From assembly GCF_000733725.1 (NCBI RefSeq), contig NZ_JMQM01000001.1, forward strand, positions 1,178,001 through 1,242,000: a stretch of 64,000 bases of DNA. The letters are read 5' to 3'. A program made the translations under genes and the position numbers. Under the pieces are notes generated by a model. It had not been told where the DNA came from, searched no databases, and saw only the letters and a list, made by a program, of their open reading frames with translations. The DNA comes from Nitratireductor basaltis. GTDB taxonomy: Bacteria > Pseudomonadota > Alphaproteobacteria > Rhizobiales > Rhizobiaceae. Below, in pieces: positions 8,505 through 16,667 of the stretch; position 1 is the first letter of the stretch; every line of letters starts with the position of its first letter.

Positions 8505-9124
8505 TGCTCGTTTCCTCCTGCTCCAAACAGCCTGCGCAAAACGTACAAGCCGCTCGTCATCGTGCCATGGCGCGGCTCGGGCCTTGAGGCCTTCATGCGC
8601 CTCCATTCACTGGGCTCATCGAATTCTCCGGCCCAGATCCCGCGTCTTTCCGCGCGCGCCCTTCGCTCCTCGCGCTCATAATCACCATAGGCGACAGCCC
8701 AACCGGCTTCCACAAGCTGAGCATTTATGTCGCGACCATCCGCTGTGCATCGGACCAGCAACCGGTCGTAACGGTCCCGCTCCCAGCCCTTGCAGGCAAG
8801 TGCGGCCGAACCGACGAGCTTCTGCAGTGCCTGTCGGGCCTTGCGACCACAGTCATAGGTCTGTCCGCCCATTTCGCAGCCCTGTCCAATTTCCGGTGCG
8901 TCCACACCTTTCAGCCGCAGCCGCTCTCCCCCTAACACGAGGCTGTCACCGTCCGCGACGCGCGGTATGCCGGCCAGTTCCGACATGGCTAACCTGTCAA
9001 ACCGCGCCGCCACCAGCGTGACACCTCCAAGGATGAGTATCGTCACCACTATATCGGCCATCCGGCGGAACGCTCTGCGTGGCGTCCTGCCCTGCCCGGG
9101 TCTGGACCGGCGATAACGGTTCAT
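8501..9124 (-). CDS. Membrane-anchored thermonuclease-family protein
   Basis: Staphylococcal-nuclease-like protein (207 residues). A basic N-terminus is followed by one membrane helix (about residues 24-42), and then the SNase domain, probably facing the periplasm. Catalytic features are present: D-G-D, R-L-K-G-V-D-A-P-E (Arg and Glu), and the second Arg in D-R-Y-D-R-L-L-V-R. Several cysteines (C-E-M..Y-D-C, A-C-K-G, R-C-T) could form disulphides. It is the first gene of a minus-strand group with GST and the UDG-like gene, coupled to GST by a TTGA overlap. Confidence 0.87.
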   Translation of the reverse strand: MNRYRRSRPGQGRTPRRAFRRMADIVVTILILGGVTLVAARFDRLAMSELAGIPRVADGDSLVLGGERLRLKGVDAPEIGQGCEMGGQTYDCGRKARQALQKLVGSAALACKGWERDRYDRLLVRCTADGRDINAQLVEAGWAVAYGDYEREERRARAERRGIWAGEFDEPSEWRRMKASRPEPRHGTMTSGLYVLRRLFGAGGNEH

Positions 9125-9194
9125 GTGCTGAAGGGTCTCTTAAGCATTAGCGGTTAGGTTGTAGGCGATTGGCGGGAGAATTGCGTAGTCGCTT

Positions 9195-10727
9195 ATGGGG
9201 CGTGAACCACATAGTGCTGCTGACAAGTTCATTGTGGACCGGCGCAAGCCGCACCGCAACAGCGATGTCGCGCGCGCGGTTCGCAAGACACGCGACCGCC
9301 TGTCACACCAGGCCGGCAGCCCCGCATTCGATGGGGACATGCTCAAGATTCACGGGCGCGCGATCATCAGCAGTGCTCCTGCAATCCTGTTTCTCCTGGC
9401 TGTCATGGCCGCATTTGGTGTGCTGATAGACCTTCCGGTGCAAGCGGCCATCTGGCTTGTTCCCACCGCCGGCAGCTATCTCGGCCTATACCTTTTATCC
9501 CGTCACCTCGATCGGCTTGATCAGGATGCGATGGATGTACGTCGGCTGCGCCGCCGGTTTCTCATGCTGCATTTCGTTGGTGGTGTGGGGTGGGCCTATT
9601 TCGTTTCCCTGCGCTGCGTGGAATGCGGTCTTCCGGATGTATCGACACTGCTGGCCATCATGCTCCTGCTTGTGATGGCCGCAACAGCCTTGATCGCCGC
9701 GTCTCTCAGGGGGGCCATCTTGGCCACCTTCGCGTTTCCCGTGGGGGCTTATGCCTTTTATCACGCCCAACCGAGCCTGACGGTTGAAACCATCATGGCG
9801 CTCGTTCTTGGCGCTTCCCTTCCCTTCTTCACCTATGTCGCGCATCAGCGAAACGAGGCGACGCTGCGGCTCCTGGCCTTCCGTTCGGAAAAGGACGGGT
9901 TGATTGCCGAGTTGGAGACGGCCAAGGCCATGTCCGATGAAGCTCGTCGGCGCGCTGAAGAAGCAAATCTGGCAAAGTCTCGTTTTCTCGCATCGATGAG
10001 CCACGAGTTGCGTACGCCGCTCAATGCCATTCTGGGCTTCTCCGAGGTCATGGCCAAGGAGGTTCTCGGGCCCATCGAGAACGATACCTATCGCGATTAT
10101 GCCAGCGATGTGCATGAGAGCGGGAAGCACCTCCTGGCGCTCATCAACGAGATCCTCGATCTCTCACGCATCGAGGCAGGACGCTACCAGCTCAATGAAG
10201 AGCCGGTCATATTGAGTGACGTGGTGGTCGAATCCGCGCGCATGATGAACCTGAAACTCAAAGCGAAGGATATCAGGCTTCTGGAGCAGATGGAGCACAG
10301 CCTGCCCCGTCTGTTCGCAGACGAGCGTGCCATCAGACAGATCACGCTCAACCTCCTGTCAAATGCCGTGAAGTTCACGCCAAGCGGGGGACAGATCCGT
10401 CTGTCGGTTGGCTGGACGGCCGGGGGTGGTCAGTATCTTTCGGTACGTGACAACGGTCCTGGCATTGCCGAGGATGAGATCCCAATCGTTCTGTCCGCAT
10501 TTGGCCAGGGAACGATTGCAATCAAAAGCGCGGAAGAAGGTGCCGGTCTCGGATTGCCCATTGTTCAGGGGCTGGCCGAACTTCATGGCGGCAAGCTTTA
10601 TCTCAAGTCGCGCCTGCGTGAGGGGACGGAAGCAGTCGTGACCTTTCCGTCATCGCGCGTCATGGAAGAATTGCCCGCCATGCCGGCGGAGATGCATCAG
10701 CGCCAGAAACACGCGCGCATCGCCTAG
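9195..10727 (+). CDS. Membrane sensor histidine kinase, PleC/DivJ/PdhS-like
   Basis: Sensor kinase of 510 residues. About six hydrophobic segments lie between residues 55 and 215, then a short coiled coil, and a HisKA domain with phospho-acceptor H270 in S-M-S-H-E-L-R-T-P-L-N-A-I-L-G-F-S-E. The catalytic domain has the N box (N390), G1 (D-N-G-P-G-I) and G2 (G-A-G-L-G-L-P-I-V). The HisKA sequence resembles alphaproteobacterial PleC/DivJ/PdhS kinases that work with DivK or PleD, but no response regulator is adjacent. ATG 9342 is an alternative start that would drop about 49 polar residues. Its stop overlaps that of the CobT-like gene (CTAG, 10724-10727). Confidence 0.88.
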   Translation: MGREPHSAADKFIVDRRKPHRNSDVARAVRKTRDRLSHQAGSPAFDGDMLKIHGRAIISSAPAILFLLAVMAAFGVLIDLPVQAAIWLVPTAGSYLGLYLLSRHLDRLDQDAMDVRRLRRRFLMLHFVGGVGWAYFVSLRCVECGLPDVSTLLAIMLLLVMAATALIAASLRGAILATFAFPVGAYAFYHAQPSLTVETIMALVLGASLPFFTYVAHQRNEATLRLLAFRSEKDGLIAELETAKAMSDEARRRAEEANLAKSRFLASMSHELRTPLNAILGFSEVMAKEVLGPIENDTYRDYASDVHESGKHLLALINEILDLSRIEAGRYQLNEEPVILSDVVVESARMMNLKLKAKDIRLLEQMEHSLPRLFADERAIRQITLNLLSNAVKFTPSGGQIRLSVGWTAGGGQYLSVRDNGPGIAEDEIPIVLSAFGQGTIAIKSAEEGAGLGLPIVQGLAELHGGKLYLKSRLREGTEAVVTFPSSRVMEELPAMPAEMHQRQKHARIA

Positions 10728-11668
10728 CTCACCGCAGCGCTGCGGTTACGCATATCGGCTTGGGCTGCGGCGACCGCACCTGCAGAACGCACAATGTCTA
10801 TGGCAAGAATGCCGGCCACCGGCTCGGATGCCTCAATCCGGATGAGTGGCCTCAGGCCTAGTTTGACCAACACGCCGTCGTTAAGGCCAGCATCGTCTGC
10901 CAGCAGGCAATGTTGCAGGCCATGGTCGTTGAGAGCGTGCACAACTGCTGCAGCGGCAATGGCAGCCTTCCCATCGAGAATGATCGCGATGTTCTGGGTT
11001 CTTGCAGCAATTATAGCGCCTGCCATGGCGGAGATTTCCCGGCCACCGAGGCGCCTCAGTGCTTCGAGGGGATTTGCCAGGTGCCCGGAATGCCGGTCGA
11101 GTGCCTCGCGGGCAAGATCGTTTTCCGGACTTTCATCGAGGAGGCATGAAATCAATGCGCCGGCGGATATGCGCGCCGCATCATCCAGCGTGGACAGGCA
11201 CACGAGATCAGGTCCGTTCGCCAAAGCCTCCATCCCGAAGGCCATGGTCGCCGCACAACCGCGTTCGTCGAGCGCATCTTCGGCCAGGATGTTTCCGACC
11301 GGCACTTCCAGTGCGAGGTCGAACACGTTCAAACCGACATTGTTGGCGGCGCACAACTGGCTGACAACCGCGGCGCCGGATGCGATCTCTTCCATCCGAT
11401 GCAGTGCGGATGCGACCGGCTGGCTTTCACCCAGTCGGCCCGCAATGCCGTGGGTTGCGGCGAACATTGCCAAATGCGGCTTGGCAACAAGCGGCGTACC
11501 CCTCCCCGTCGAGGCAGCAAACCAGGCCGCAATGTCTTCAAATCTGCCGCCACGCTCTCCATATGCACCAAATGCAGAATGAACCTTGGCCGCGGCAGCC
11601 TCATCCATCACGGGCATATTCCGGGCAAGATTGCGGATATCGTCGAAAGGCAGTCCGGTTGCGGTCAT
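10724..11668 (-). CDS. CobT-like protein with degenerate motifs
   Basis: Clear full-length relative (314 residues) of nicotinate-nucleotide:dimethylbenzimidazole phosphoribosyltransferase, the CobT/CobU enzyme of B12 nucleotide-loop assembly. It keeps the G-L-P-F-D-D start, A-T-M-A-F-G-M-E-A (140-148) and R-R-L-G-G-R-E-I-S-A-M-A-G (205-217). However, the glycine-rich G-E-M-G-I-G-N-T-T motif is replaced by a stretch at 159-167 with no glycines, the G-x-G-T-G segment is deleted, and the C-terminal R-L-G-E-G-T-G-A reads E-A-S-E-P-V-A-G (Glu282 may correspond to the catalytic Glu). It may be inactive or do another job. The start at 11668 follows GGAGTG; a longer frame would overlap the divergent DUF1289 gene. 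Confidence 0.8.
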   Translation of the reverse strand: MTATGLPFDDIRNLARNMPVMDEAAAAKVHSAFGAYGERGGRFEDIAAWFAASTGRGTPLVAKPHLAMFAATHGIAGRLGESQPVASALHRMEEIASGAAVVSQLCAANNVGLNVFDLALEVPVGNILAEDALDERGCAATMAFGMEALANGPDLVCLSTLDDAARISAGALISCLLDESPENDLAREALDRHSGHLANPLEALRRLGGREISAMAGAIIAARTQNIAIILDGKAAIAAAAVVHALNDHGLQHCLLADDAGLNDGVLVKLGLRPLIRIEASEPVAGILAIDIVRSAGAVAAAQADMRNRSAAVS

Positions 11669-11741
11669 CTTGGCTTCACTCCACTCGTCGGGAGCGGCAT
11701 AACGGTCTGTATGCTTCAAGGCAACGCAAGGCTTATCGTTT

Positions 11742-11960
11742 ATGCCCAGCATCCAGTCTCCCTGCATCTCCGTCTGTGACATCGATCCAGCGACAGGCCT
11801 ATGCGTTGGCTGCGCACGCAGCCTGGCGGAGATCGTCGCTTGGTCGAGTTACAGTGATGCGGAGCGAGCGGCGGTGATGGAGCAACTGCCTGCGCGTTTT
11901 CATCGGCTGGATGGCCTTAAACCTGAACCTGACCATGAACTCGGGAGGGAGAGGAATTGA
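11742..11960 (+). CDS. DUF1289 cysteine-rich small protein
   Basis: A 72-residue protein with the DUF1289 signature: S-P-C-I-S-V-C-D-I-D near the start and G-L-C-V-G-C-A-R-S after it, four cysteines that probably bind a metal, then I-V-A-W-S. The function of the family is unknown. It is divergent from the CobT-like gene (74 bp between starts). It ends in a TTGA overlap (11957-11960) with the next gene, so both are probably made from one transcript. Confidence 0.88.
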   Translation: MPSIQSPCISVCDIDPATGLCVGCARSLAEIVAWSSYSDAERAAVMEQLPARFHRLDGLKPEPDHELGRERN

Positions 11961-12655
11961 GAAGCTTCTGGATCATCCTTCTCGTCCTGGGTGCCGGACT
12001 CGTCCTGTTAGTCGCGAACCACGATGCGGGCAGCGTGTTCGGTATCGAGAACAGCAATTTCGCCAGCCTGCTCTATCTCGGCACATGGGGTGCGGTTCTG
12101 GTTGTCGGGCTGGTCGTATCTCGCTTCAGCTTCTGGCCAGCCCTGCGAGATCTGGCCTATTGGCTTCTGATCGCACTGGTTTTGATGACGGGCTATCTCT
12201 ACCGCTACGAATTGCAGGACCTGGCCCATCGTTTCACGGCCGGGATCGTTCCCGGCAGTCCCGTGACGATCGGCAATGCGACTGCACCAGCTGTGATGCT
12301 TGAAAAGGGGCGCAACGGTCATTTCGAAGTGCGGCTTTCCGTCAATGGCCAGCCTGTTACGGCGCTGCTCGACACAGGCGCATCGTCCACAGTCCTGACA
12401 TCGCAGGATGCCGCGCGTGTCGGCATCGAGATCGAGCGACTCTCTTTCAACATCCCTATCCAGACCGCCAATGGCATCGGCCGCGCCGCGCGTGCGCGTG
12501 TCGAGGAAATAGCCGTCGGTCCGATCAAGCGAACCGACAGGGCGGTCTATGTGGCTCCTCAAGGGGCGCTTGGCCAGACGCTGCTTGGAATGGATTTCCT
12601 CTCCAGCCTCGCCGGATACGATGTCAGGGGCGACCGGTTGATCCTGCGGGAATGA
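11957..12655 (+). CDS. Membrane-bound retropepsin-like aspartic protease (TIGR02281 type)
   Basis: 232-residue protein with about three membrane helices in the first 80 residues, then a clan AA aspartic protease domain. The active site D-T-G-A-S-S is near residue 147, in the order L-L-D-T-G-A-S-S-T-V-L, and L-L-G-M-D-F-L is near residue 210. The catalytic domain is predicted to lie in the periplasm. The start is TTG at 11957, overlapping the TGA of the DUF1289 gene, behind GGGAGGGAGAGG. Substrates are not known for this family. Confidence 0.85.
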   Translation: MRSFWIILLVLGAGLVLLVANHDAGSVFGIENSNFASLLYLGTWGAVLVVGLVVSRFSFWPALRDLAYWLLIALVLMTGYLYRYELQDLAHRFTAGIVPGSPVTIGNATAPAVMLEKGRNGHFEVRLSVNGQPVTALLDTGASSTVLTSQDAARVGIEIERLSFNIPIQTANGIGRAARARVEEIAVGPIKRTDRAVYVAPQGALGQTLLGMDFLSSLAGYDVRGDRLILRE

Positions 12656-12661
12656 GGGAAA

Positions 12662-13483
12662 CTAGATCAGGCTGATGAAAAAGCGGAACGCGACGAAAAG
12701 CGAGAATATGCCAAAGCCAATCTCGAGCTGACGCTTGTCCAATGCGTGGGCGATCCGCACTCCCAGTGGTGCGACCAGCAGCGTGATGGGGATGACCAGC
12801 AGAACCGCGATCCAGTTCACGAAACCTGTGGAGCCGACCGGCAGGCCGGGAAGGCCCCAGCCTGCCCAGATGTAGCCGATGAAACCAGGAATGGAGATCA
12901 GCACGCCCACTCCGGACGAGGTTGCAACAGCCTGGTGCATCGACCGACCGAAAAGCGTCATGAAGGTGTTGTTGAGTACGCCGCCGCCAATTCCCATCAA
13001 GGTTGATAGTAGTCCGATCACGAAGCCCACAATCGAGCGGAGGGGGTTTTCGGGAAGATCATCCCCGATGCGCCAGCCTCGCCGGTTGAAGATCAGCTTT
13101 ATTCCGATAAGGAATATGATGACGGCAAAAATGGCGCGCAAACCTGCACCCGAGATCGAAGCGGTAATCAATGTTGCCGCAATCACGCCCGCGGGAACGG
13201 CGATGATGAAGCTCTTCAGCAAAGCCATATCGACAGCACCGCGAAGAAAATGTGCACGACACGACCTGAAGGATGTCGGCACGATGATCGCCAGTGAACT
13301 GCCGACCGCCAGATGCATGCGCACGGCCTCATCCACGCCGATAAGTCCGAATACCTGGTAAAAGACGGGGACCAGCACCGCGCCACCGCCGATGCCGAAG
13401 ATGCCGGCCAGGAGCCCGGCGACCACGCCCGCGCCCGCAATTGCTGCTGCAAAGGCGAGCATCTCACCCATCGGTAAATTCAC
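12662..13483 (-). CDS. TauE/SafE family anion exporter
   Basis: Integral membrane protein of 273 residues with about eight to nine hydrophobic segments and the two glycine-rich repeats of the family (G-I-F-G-I-G-G-G-A-V-L-V-P near residue 27 and L-M-G-I-G-G-G-V-L-N-N near 165). Members export sulfite, sulfoacetate or related anions; the substrate cannot be read here. It is convergent with the protease gene (6 nt apart) and has no linked sulfur genes. Confidence 0.88.
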   Translation of the reverse strand: MNLPMGEMLAFAAAIAGAGVVAGLLAGIFGIGGGAVLVPVFYQVFGLIGVDEAVRMHLAVGSSLAIIVPTSFRSCRAHFLRGAVDMALLKSFIIAVPAGVIAATLITASISGAGLRAIFAVIIFLIGIKLIFNRRGWRIGDDLPENPLRSIVGFVIGLLSTLMGIGGGVLNNTFMTLFGRSMHQAVATSSGVGVLISIPGFIGYIWAGWGLPGLPVGSTGFVNWIAVLLVIPITLLVAPLGVRIAHALDKRQLEIGFGIFSLFVAFRFFISLI

Positions 13484-13620
13484 GATACGTCCCCCGGCAG
13501 GCTACGCCACGGATGGTTTGTCCATCGCTGCAGCGGAATCACGAAAAACACCCAGCAATCTGGCTAAGGCCGGGGCGCGCATTTGTAAATCCACCGGGAT
13601 GTCGAAGCCTGGTATCGCGT

Positions 13621-14628
13621 TCAGGCGGCGTCGACATCCGCTCGTGGTGCGACCTGTGCGGCAGCACGCAATAGCACTTCGGGGCCAGCTCCTGGACGGG
13701 TTGCTTCGCCGGACAGTGTCTGGCGGTAGGCCCGCGCACCGGGACGGCCGTGGAAAAGTCCGATCATATGCCGGGTAACATGGGAAAGCCGCCCGCCCCT
13801 CGCTATGTGATCTGACGCATAAGCGACCATTGCATTGATGACCGCGAATGGATCAGGCTCCGGCTCGGACGATCCGTATACCAACCGGTCCATCTTGGTG
13901 AGAATGTCGGGGTTCTGATAGGCAACGCGCCCCAGCATGACGCCATCGGTGTATTCCAGATGCCGGTCGATCTCCGACTCCTCCCTGATGCCGCCATTGA
14001 TGCCGATGAACCGGTCCGGATAACGCTCCTTGAGCCGGTAGACCCGGTCGTAATCCAGAGGTGGAATGTCGCGGTTCTCCTTGGGGCTCAAACCCTGAAG
14101 CCATGCCTTGCGCGCATGCACCCAAAGCGCGTCCGCGCCGCTGGCGAAGACTTTTTCGGCAAGAGCATTCAGCGCCTCTTCAGGATCCTGGTCATCCACG
14201 CCGATGCGGCATTTCACAGTTACGGGAACATCTACCACCGCCTTCATGGCTTTCACACAGCGCGCCACAAGGTCCGGCTCCTTCATCAGACATGCCCCGA
14301 AGGTGCCCGATTGCACACGATCGGACGGGCAACCGACATTCAGGTTGATCTCGTCATAGTTAAAGCCTGCCCCAATGACAGCGGCACGAGCCAACTTGTC
14401 GGGATCGCTCCCGCCAAGCTGCAAAGCAACCGGATGTTCTGCTTTGCTGAAACCCAGAAGACGTTCGCGATCCCCATGTATCGCTGCGTCTGCCACCACC
14501 ATCTCCGTATATAGTAGCGCATGACGGGTCAGTTGCCGATGGAAGAACCGACAATGCCGATCGGTCCAGTCCATCATGGGCGCCACGGACAGGATCTTCT
14601 TTCCGGATTTTAGCGTCGTCTCGTACAT
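13621..14628 (-). CDS. dusA: tRNA-dihydrouridine(20/20a) synthase DusA
   Basis: FMN enzyme that reduces U20/U20a in the tRNA D-loop. The start of the barrel is diagnostic (S-V-A-P-M-M-D-W-T-D-R-H-C-R). The uridine/active-site segment N-V-G-C-P-S with its catalytic Cys is near residue 100, and C-R-I-G-V-D and I-N-G-G-I follow. 335 residues is normal for DusA. I start at 14628 (M-Y-E-T-T); the longer frame adds an unlikely 23 residues. It is transcribed towards, but separately from, tauE. Confidence 0.93.
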   Translation of the reverse strand: MYETTLKSGKKILSVAPMMDWTDRHCRFFHRQLTRHALLYTEMVVADAAIHGDRERLLGFSKAEHPVALQLGGSDPDKLARAAVIGAGFNYDEINLNVGCPSDRVQSGTFGACLMKEPDLVARCVKAMKAVVDVPVTVKCRIGVDDQDPEEALNALAEKVFASGADALWVHARKAWLQGLSPKENRDIPPLDYDRVYRLKERYPDRFIGINGGIREESEIDRHLEYTDGVMLGRVAYQNPDILTKMDRLVYGSSEPEPDPFAVINAMVAYASDHIARGGRLSHVTRHMIGLFHGRPGARAYRQTLSGEATRPGAGPEVLLRAAAQVAPRADVDAA

Positions 14629-14709
14629 GTCGGGCCGGTCAACGGATCTTTCGTGATTTCCGGCACACATATAGGAAGAGCAGATGAAATGCACCACTTG
14701 GAGGACAAG

Positions 14710-15294
14710 CTATCGGCTGTGCCCGCCTGCTTCCAGCGATGAAACCGGGTGAGCGGTATCATGCTCGATCGAGGAGGTTGCGGATTTCTCTCCCAGTTCC
14801 TCCAGAAGGCGAAGGCGCGCGCGGTTGAGGCGGCTTTTCACGGTTCCAACTGCGCATCCGCAGATCTCAGCGGTTTCCTCATAGGAGGAACCCAGGACGC
14901 CTATCAGCATCATCACCTCCCTTTGTTGGGGTGGAAGGCGTTGGATGGCTTCGGCGATCTCGCGTCCTCTGGCTGACCATTCCTGTGTGGGGTCGGCAGC
15001 GGGCTTGGAAGAAACGCAGTCCGCGTCACCTGGCGCTTCACGCGCCGCGATTTTCACCCGTGTGTAGAAGGTGTTGCGCATGATGGTGAAGAGCCAGGAT
15101 TTGATGCTCGTCCCCGGCTGAAACTGATGAATGTTCTTCAGCCCCTTCATCAGCGCTTCCTGCACCAGATCATCCGCGTCACTGGGGTCGCGGTAAAAGG
15201 TGCGGGCAAAGGCGCGAAATGCCGGTAGCAGTCTAACAATCTCAGCATGGTGGTCAAAACTGTCCTGAGATTGTGATTCCCGCACCGTCGGCAT
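14710..15294 (-). CDS. EcfG-like ECF sigma factor (ECF15 type)
   Basis: Group 4 sigma factor of 194 residues: sigma-2 with D-D-L-V-Q-E-A-L-M-K and Q-P-G-T-S-I-K-S-W-L-F-T-I-M-R-N, and sigma-4 with L-P-P-Q-Q-R-E-V and C-G-C-A-V-G-T-V-K-S-R-L-N-R-A-R. These stretches are closest, from memory, to EcfG/RpoE2, the general stress sigma of alphaproteobacteria. No nepR or phyR gene is adjacent, so it is probably a secondary EcfG paralogue. Its own upstream region has GGAAC-N17-CATT (15364-15339), a one-mismatch EcfG promoter. Perfect EcfG-type promoters lie 0.8 kb and 5 kb away. Confidence 0.87.
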   Translation of the reverse strand: MPTVRESQSQDSFDHHAEIVRLLPAFRAFARTFYRDPSDADDLVQEALMKGLKNIHQFQPGTSIKSWLFTIMRNTFYTRVKIAAREAPGDADCVSSKPAADPTQEWSARGREIAEAIQRLPPQQREVMMLIGVLGSSYEETAEICGCAVGTVKSRLNRARLRLLEELGEKSATSSIEHDTAHPVSSLEAGGHSR

Positions 15295-15338
15295 CGGGCG
15301 ATCTCCTGAATGTCGTGCGTGGAAGACGTTGCACCTTT

Positions 15339-15364
15339 AATGTCAGCTAAAGCCACAAGGTTCC
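15339..15364 (-). promoter_or_regulatory. EcfG-type promoter, one mismatch, before sigma gene
   Basis: On the minus strand GGAAC (15364-15360), 17 nt, then CATT (15342-15339). The EcfG consensus is GGAAC-N16/17-CGTT, so one base differs. The sigma factor ATG lies about 37 nt after the expected transcription start, and AGGAG precedes it. Confidence 0.45.
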
Positions 15365-15387
15365 GGTGACTTACAAATGTGAACGTC

Positions 15388-16080
15388 CTAAGCGTTCGCA
15401 CCCCGGGCCCTGTGCAGATCATCCTGCTCCAGCAGCCGCTGCAACCTGCGCCTTTCGCGCTTGGAGCGAACCATCTGTGCCGAAACTGTTGGTGAGTAGA
15501 GGCGAACCTTGCCACCGTCCTCATAGGCCTCATAGGTGCGCTCTGCTGCGACAAGCGCATTCTCGGCGGTATAGGTGGCAATGACGGTGATCGTGAATTT
15601 GCCTGTATAGCCGGCCCCGCTCCGGCCATTGAAATCCATTATCTGGTCAAGGATCTCCCTGTACGAGCCGATATCAACCATTTCGGCGCTGTCCAGCGGT
15701 CCCTGGAGCATCTTCACGCGTGGATCGACCTCGCTCGATGACCGTATTTCGAAGTCGCTGAGCGAGCATATCTGGTCATCTTCGTCTCCTTCCAGCGAGA
15801 TGACGATCGCTTCGATGTAGATCGGTTCGGAACTCATATTGGAAAGCACGCAGCGTGCATCGATATTGCGCCCGCCACCTCTGTTGATGAGGATCCGCGC
15901 ACGCATCCGGTGTCGATAGCCATTGAGCAGGACCTGGAAGTATCCGATCCAGACCACGAGCGTTGCCAGAGTGGCAATTGAACTGATCGCGCCACTATTG
16001 TGCTGGAACCATTCCCACACTGTGCACTCCTGTTGCTGATACTGGTCACGCAACGTGAGCGGCTCGGTTTGGTTCAACAT
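15388..16080 (-). CDS. Hypothetical membrane-anchored protein
   Basis: 230-residue protein I do not recognise. One membrane helix (about residues 30-55) is followed by a soluble domain of mixed strands with few hydrophobic stretches and a basic C-terminus (R-S-K-R-E-R-R-R-L-Q-R-L-L). Its start at 16080 is only a few bases from a plus-strand EcfG-type promoter serving the divergent DUF2188-like gene. It reads in the same direction as the downstream EcfG-like sigma gene, about 90 nt away. A role as a membrane partner of that sigma factor is possible but not supported by any motif. Confidence 0.6.
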   Translation of the reverse strand: MLNQTEPLTLRDQYQQQECTVWEWFQHNSGAISSIATLATLVVWIGYFQVLLNGYRHRMRARILINRGGGRNIDARCVLSNMSSEPIYIEAIVISLEGDEDDQICSLSDFEIRSSSEVDPRVKMLQGPLDSAEMVDIGSYREILDQIMDFNGRSGAGYTGKFTITVIATYTAENALVAAERTYEAYEDGGKVRLYSPTVSAQMVRSKRERRRLQRLLEQDDLHRARGANA

Positions 16081-16084
16081 CCAG

Positions 16085-16109
16085 GGAACTTAGCGGATGT
16101 GCTGCCGTT
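16085..16109 (+). promoter_or_regulatory. Perfect EcfG-type general stress promoter
   Basis: GGAAC (16085-16089), 16 nt, CGTT (16106-16109) is an exact match to the EcfG consensus. The expected start near 16116 leaves a short leader before the ATG at 16135 of the DUF2188-like gene. Confidence 0.75.
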
Positions 16110-16134
16110 GGTGCTCCAACAATGGAGCATCGCT

Positions 16135-16374
16135 ATGAGCAATATCACCTATGAAGTCGTCGAGCACGATGGCGGCTGGGCGTACAAGGTAGACGACGTT
16201 TTTTCAGAGACCTTTGCCACACGGCATGAAGCTGAGCAGGCAGCGGAAACGGCAGCGGCCGAACATGAGCTGACCGGCACCGATGAACATATCGAATATG
16301 AGGATGAAAACGGCGTGTGGCACGAGGAGGAAGTATCGGGTGAAGAGCGTCCGCAGACGGGTGTGAAGCACTGA
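16135..16374 (+). CDS. DUF2188-like small protein
   Basis: 79-residue acidic protein: I-T-Y-E-V-V-E-H-D-G-G-W-A-Y-K-V followed by a helix rich in Ala/Glu (R-H-E-A-E-Q-A-A-E-T-A-A) and a Glu-rich tail. The pattern strand, G-G-W, strand, A-rich helix is that of DUF2188. The start at 16135 gives this pattern from residue 4. A perfect EcfG promoter ends 26 nt upstream, so expression in the general stress response is likely. Molecular function is unknown. Confidence 0.75.
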   Translation: MSNITYEVVEHDGGWAYKVDDVFSETFATRHEAEQAAETAAAEHELTGTDEHIEYEDENGVWHEEEVSGEERPQTGVKH

Positions 16375-16391
16375 ACGGGCAGCATCCTGCT

Positions 16392-16583
16392 TCAGCGGTC
16401 GTGCGTGGCTTCCCCGTCGTCTGAGTACCGCGCTGCGGCAAGGGCTTCCTGAAGTTTCAAGGCCAGTTCCATAAGCCTTTCAGGTATGGCCTCTTTCTCG
16501 ATGTCGCGCAGGAGAAGCTGGACTTCATTGTCCAGCTTGGCATCTGTCGGGGGTGAAATGGGCTTGTCCATCATCTCCCTCAC
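16392..16583 (-). CDS. Small protein with NepR-like core
   Basis: 63-residue hydrophilic, helical protein. The segment K-E-A-I-P-E-R-L-M-E-L-A-L-K-L-Q resembles the core of NepR, the anti-sigma factor of EcfG (E-x-V-P-D-R-F-x-x-L-L-x-x-L). The NepR tyrosine and the residues before it are not conserved, so homology is uncertain. It is convergent with the DUF2188-like gene (17 nt between stops) and 1.1 kb from an EcfG-like sigma gene. It may be a rhizobial conserved hypothetical unrelated to NepR. Confidence 0.5.
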   Translation of the reverse strand: MREMMDKPISPPTDAKLDNEVQLLLRDIEKEAIPERLMELALKLQEALAAARYSDDGEATHDR

Positions 16584-16667
16584 TTGCTTGATCGTCGCCC
16601 TACCCCTTCATAACCGCTTTTCCGTCATGATGGGGTAAATTCGCCGTGTGAAATTCCAGCTAGCCCT

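Noticed and set aside
11669-11741. Cobalamin riboswitch before the CobT-like gene
   Set aside because: The spacer is only 73 bp and shows no B12-box-like sequence.
11669-11782. N-terminal extension of the CobT-like protein
   Set aside because: It would overlap the divergent DUF1289 gene, has no homology to CobT N-termini, and a good Shine-Dalgarno precedes 11668.
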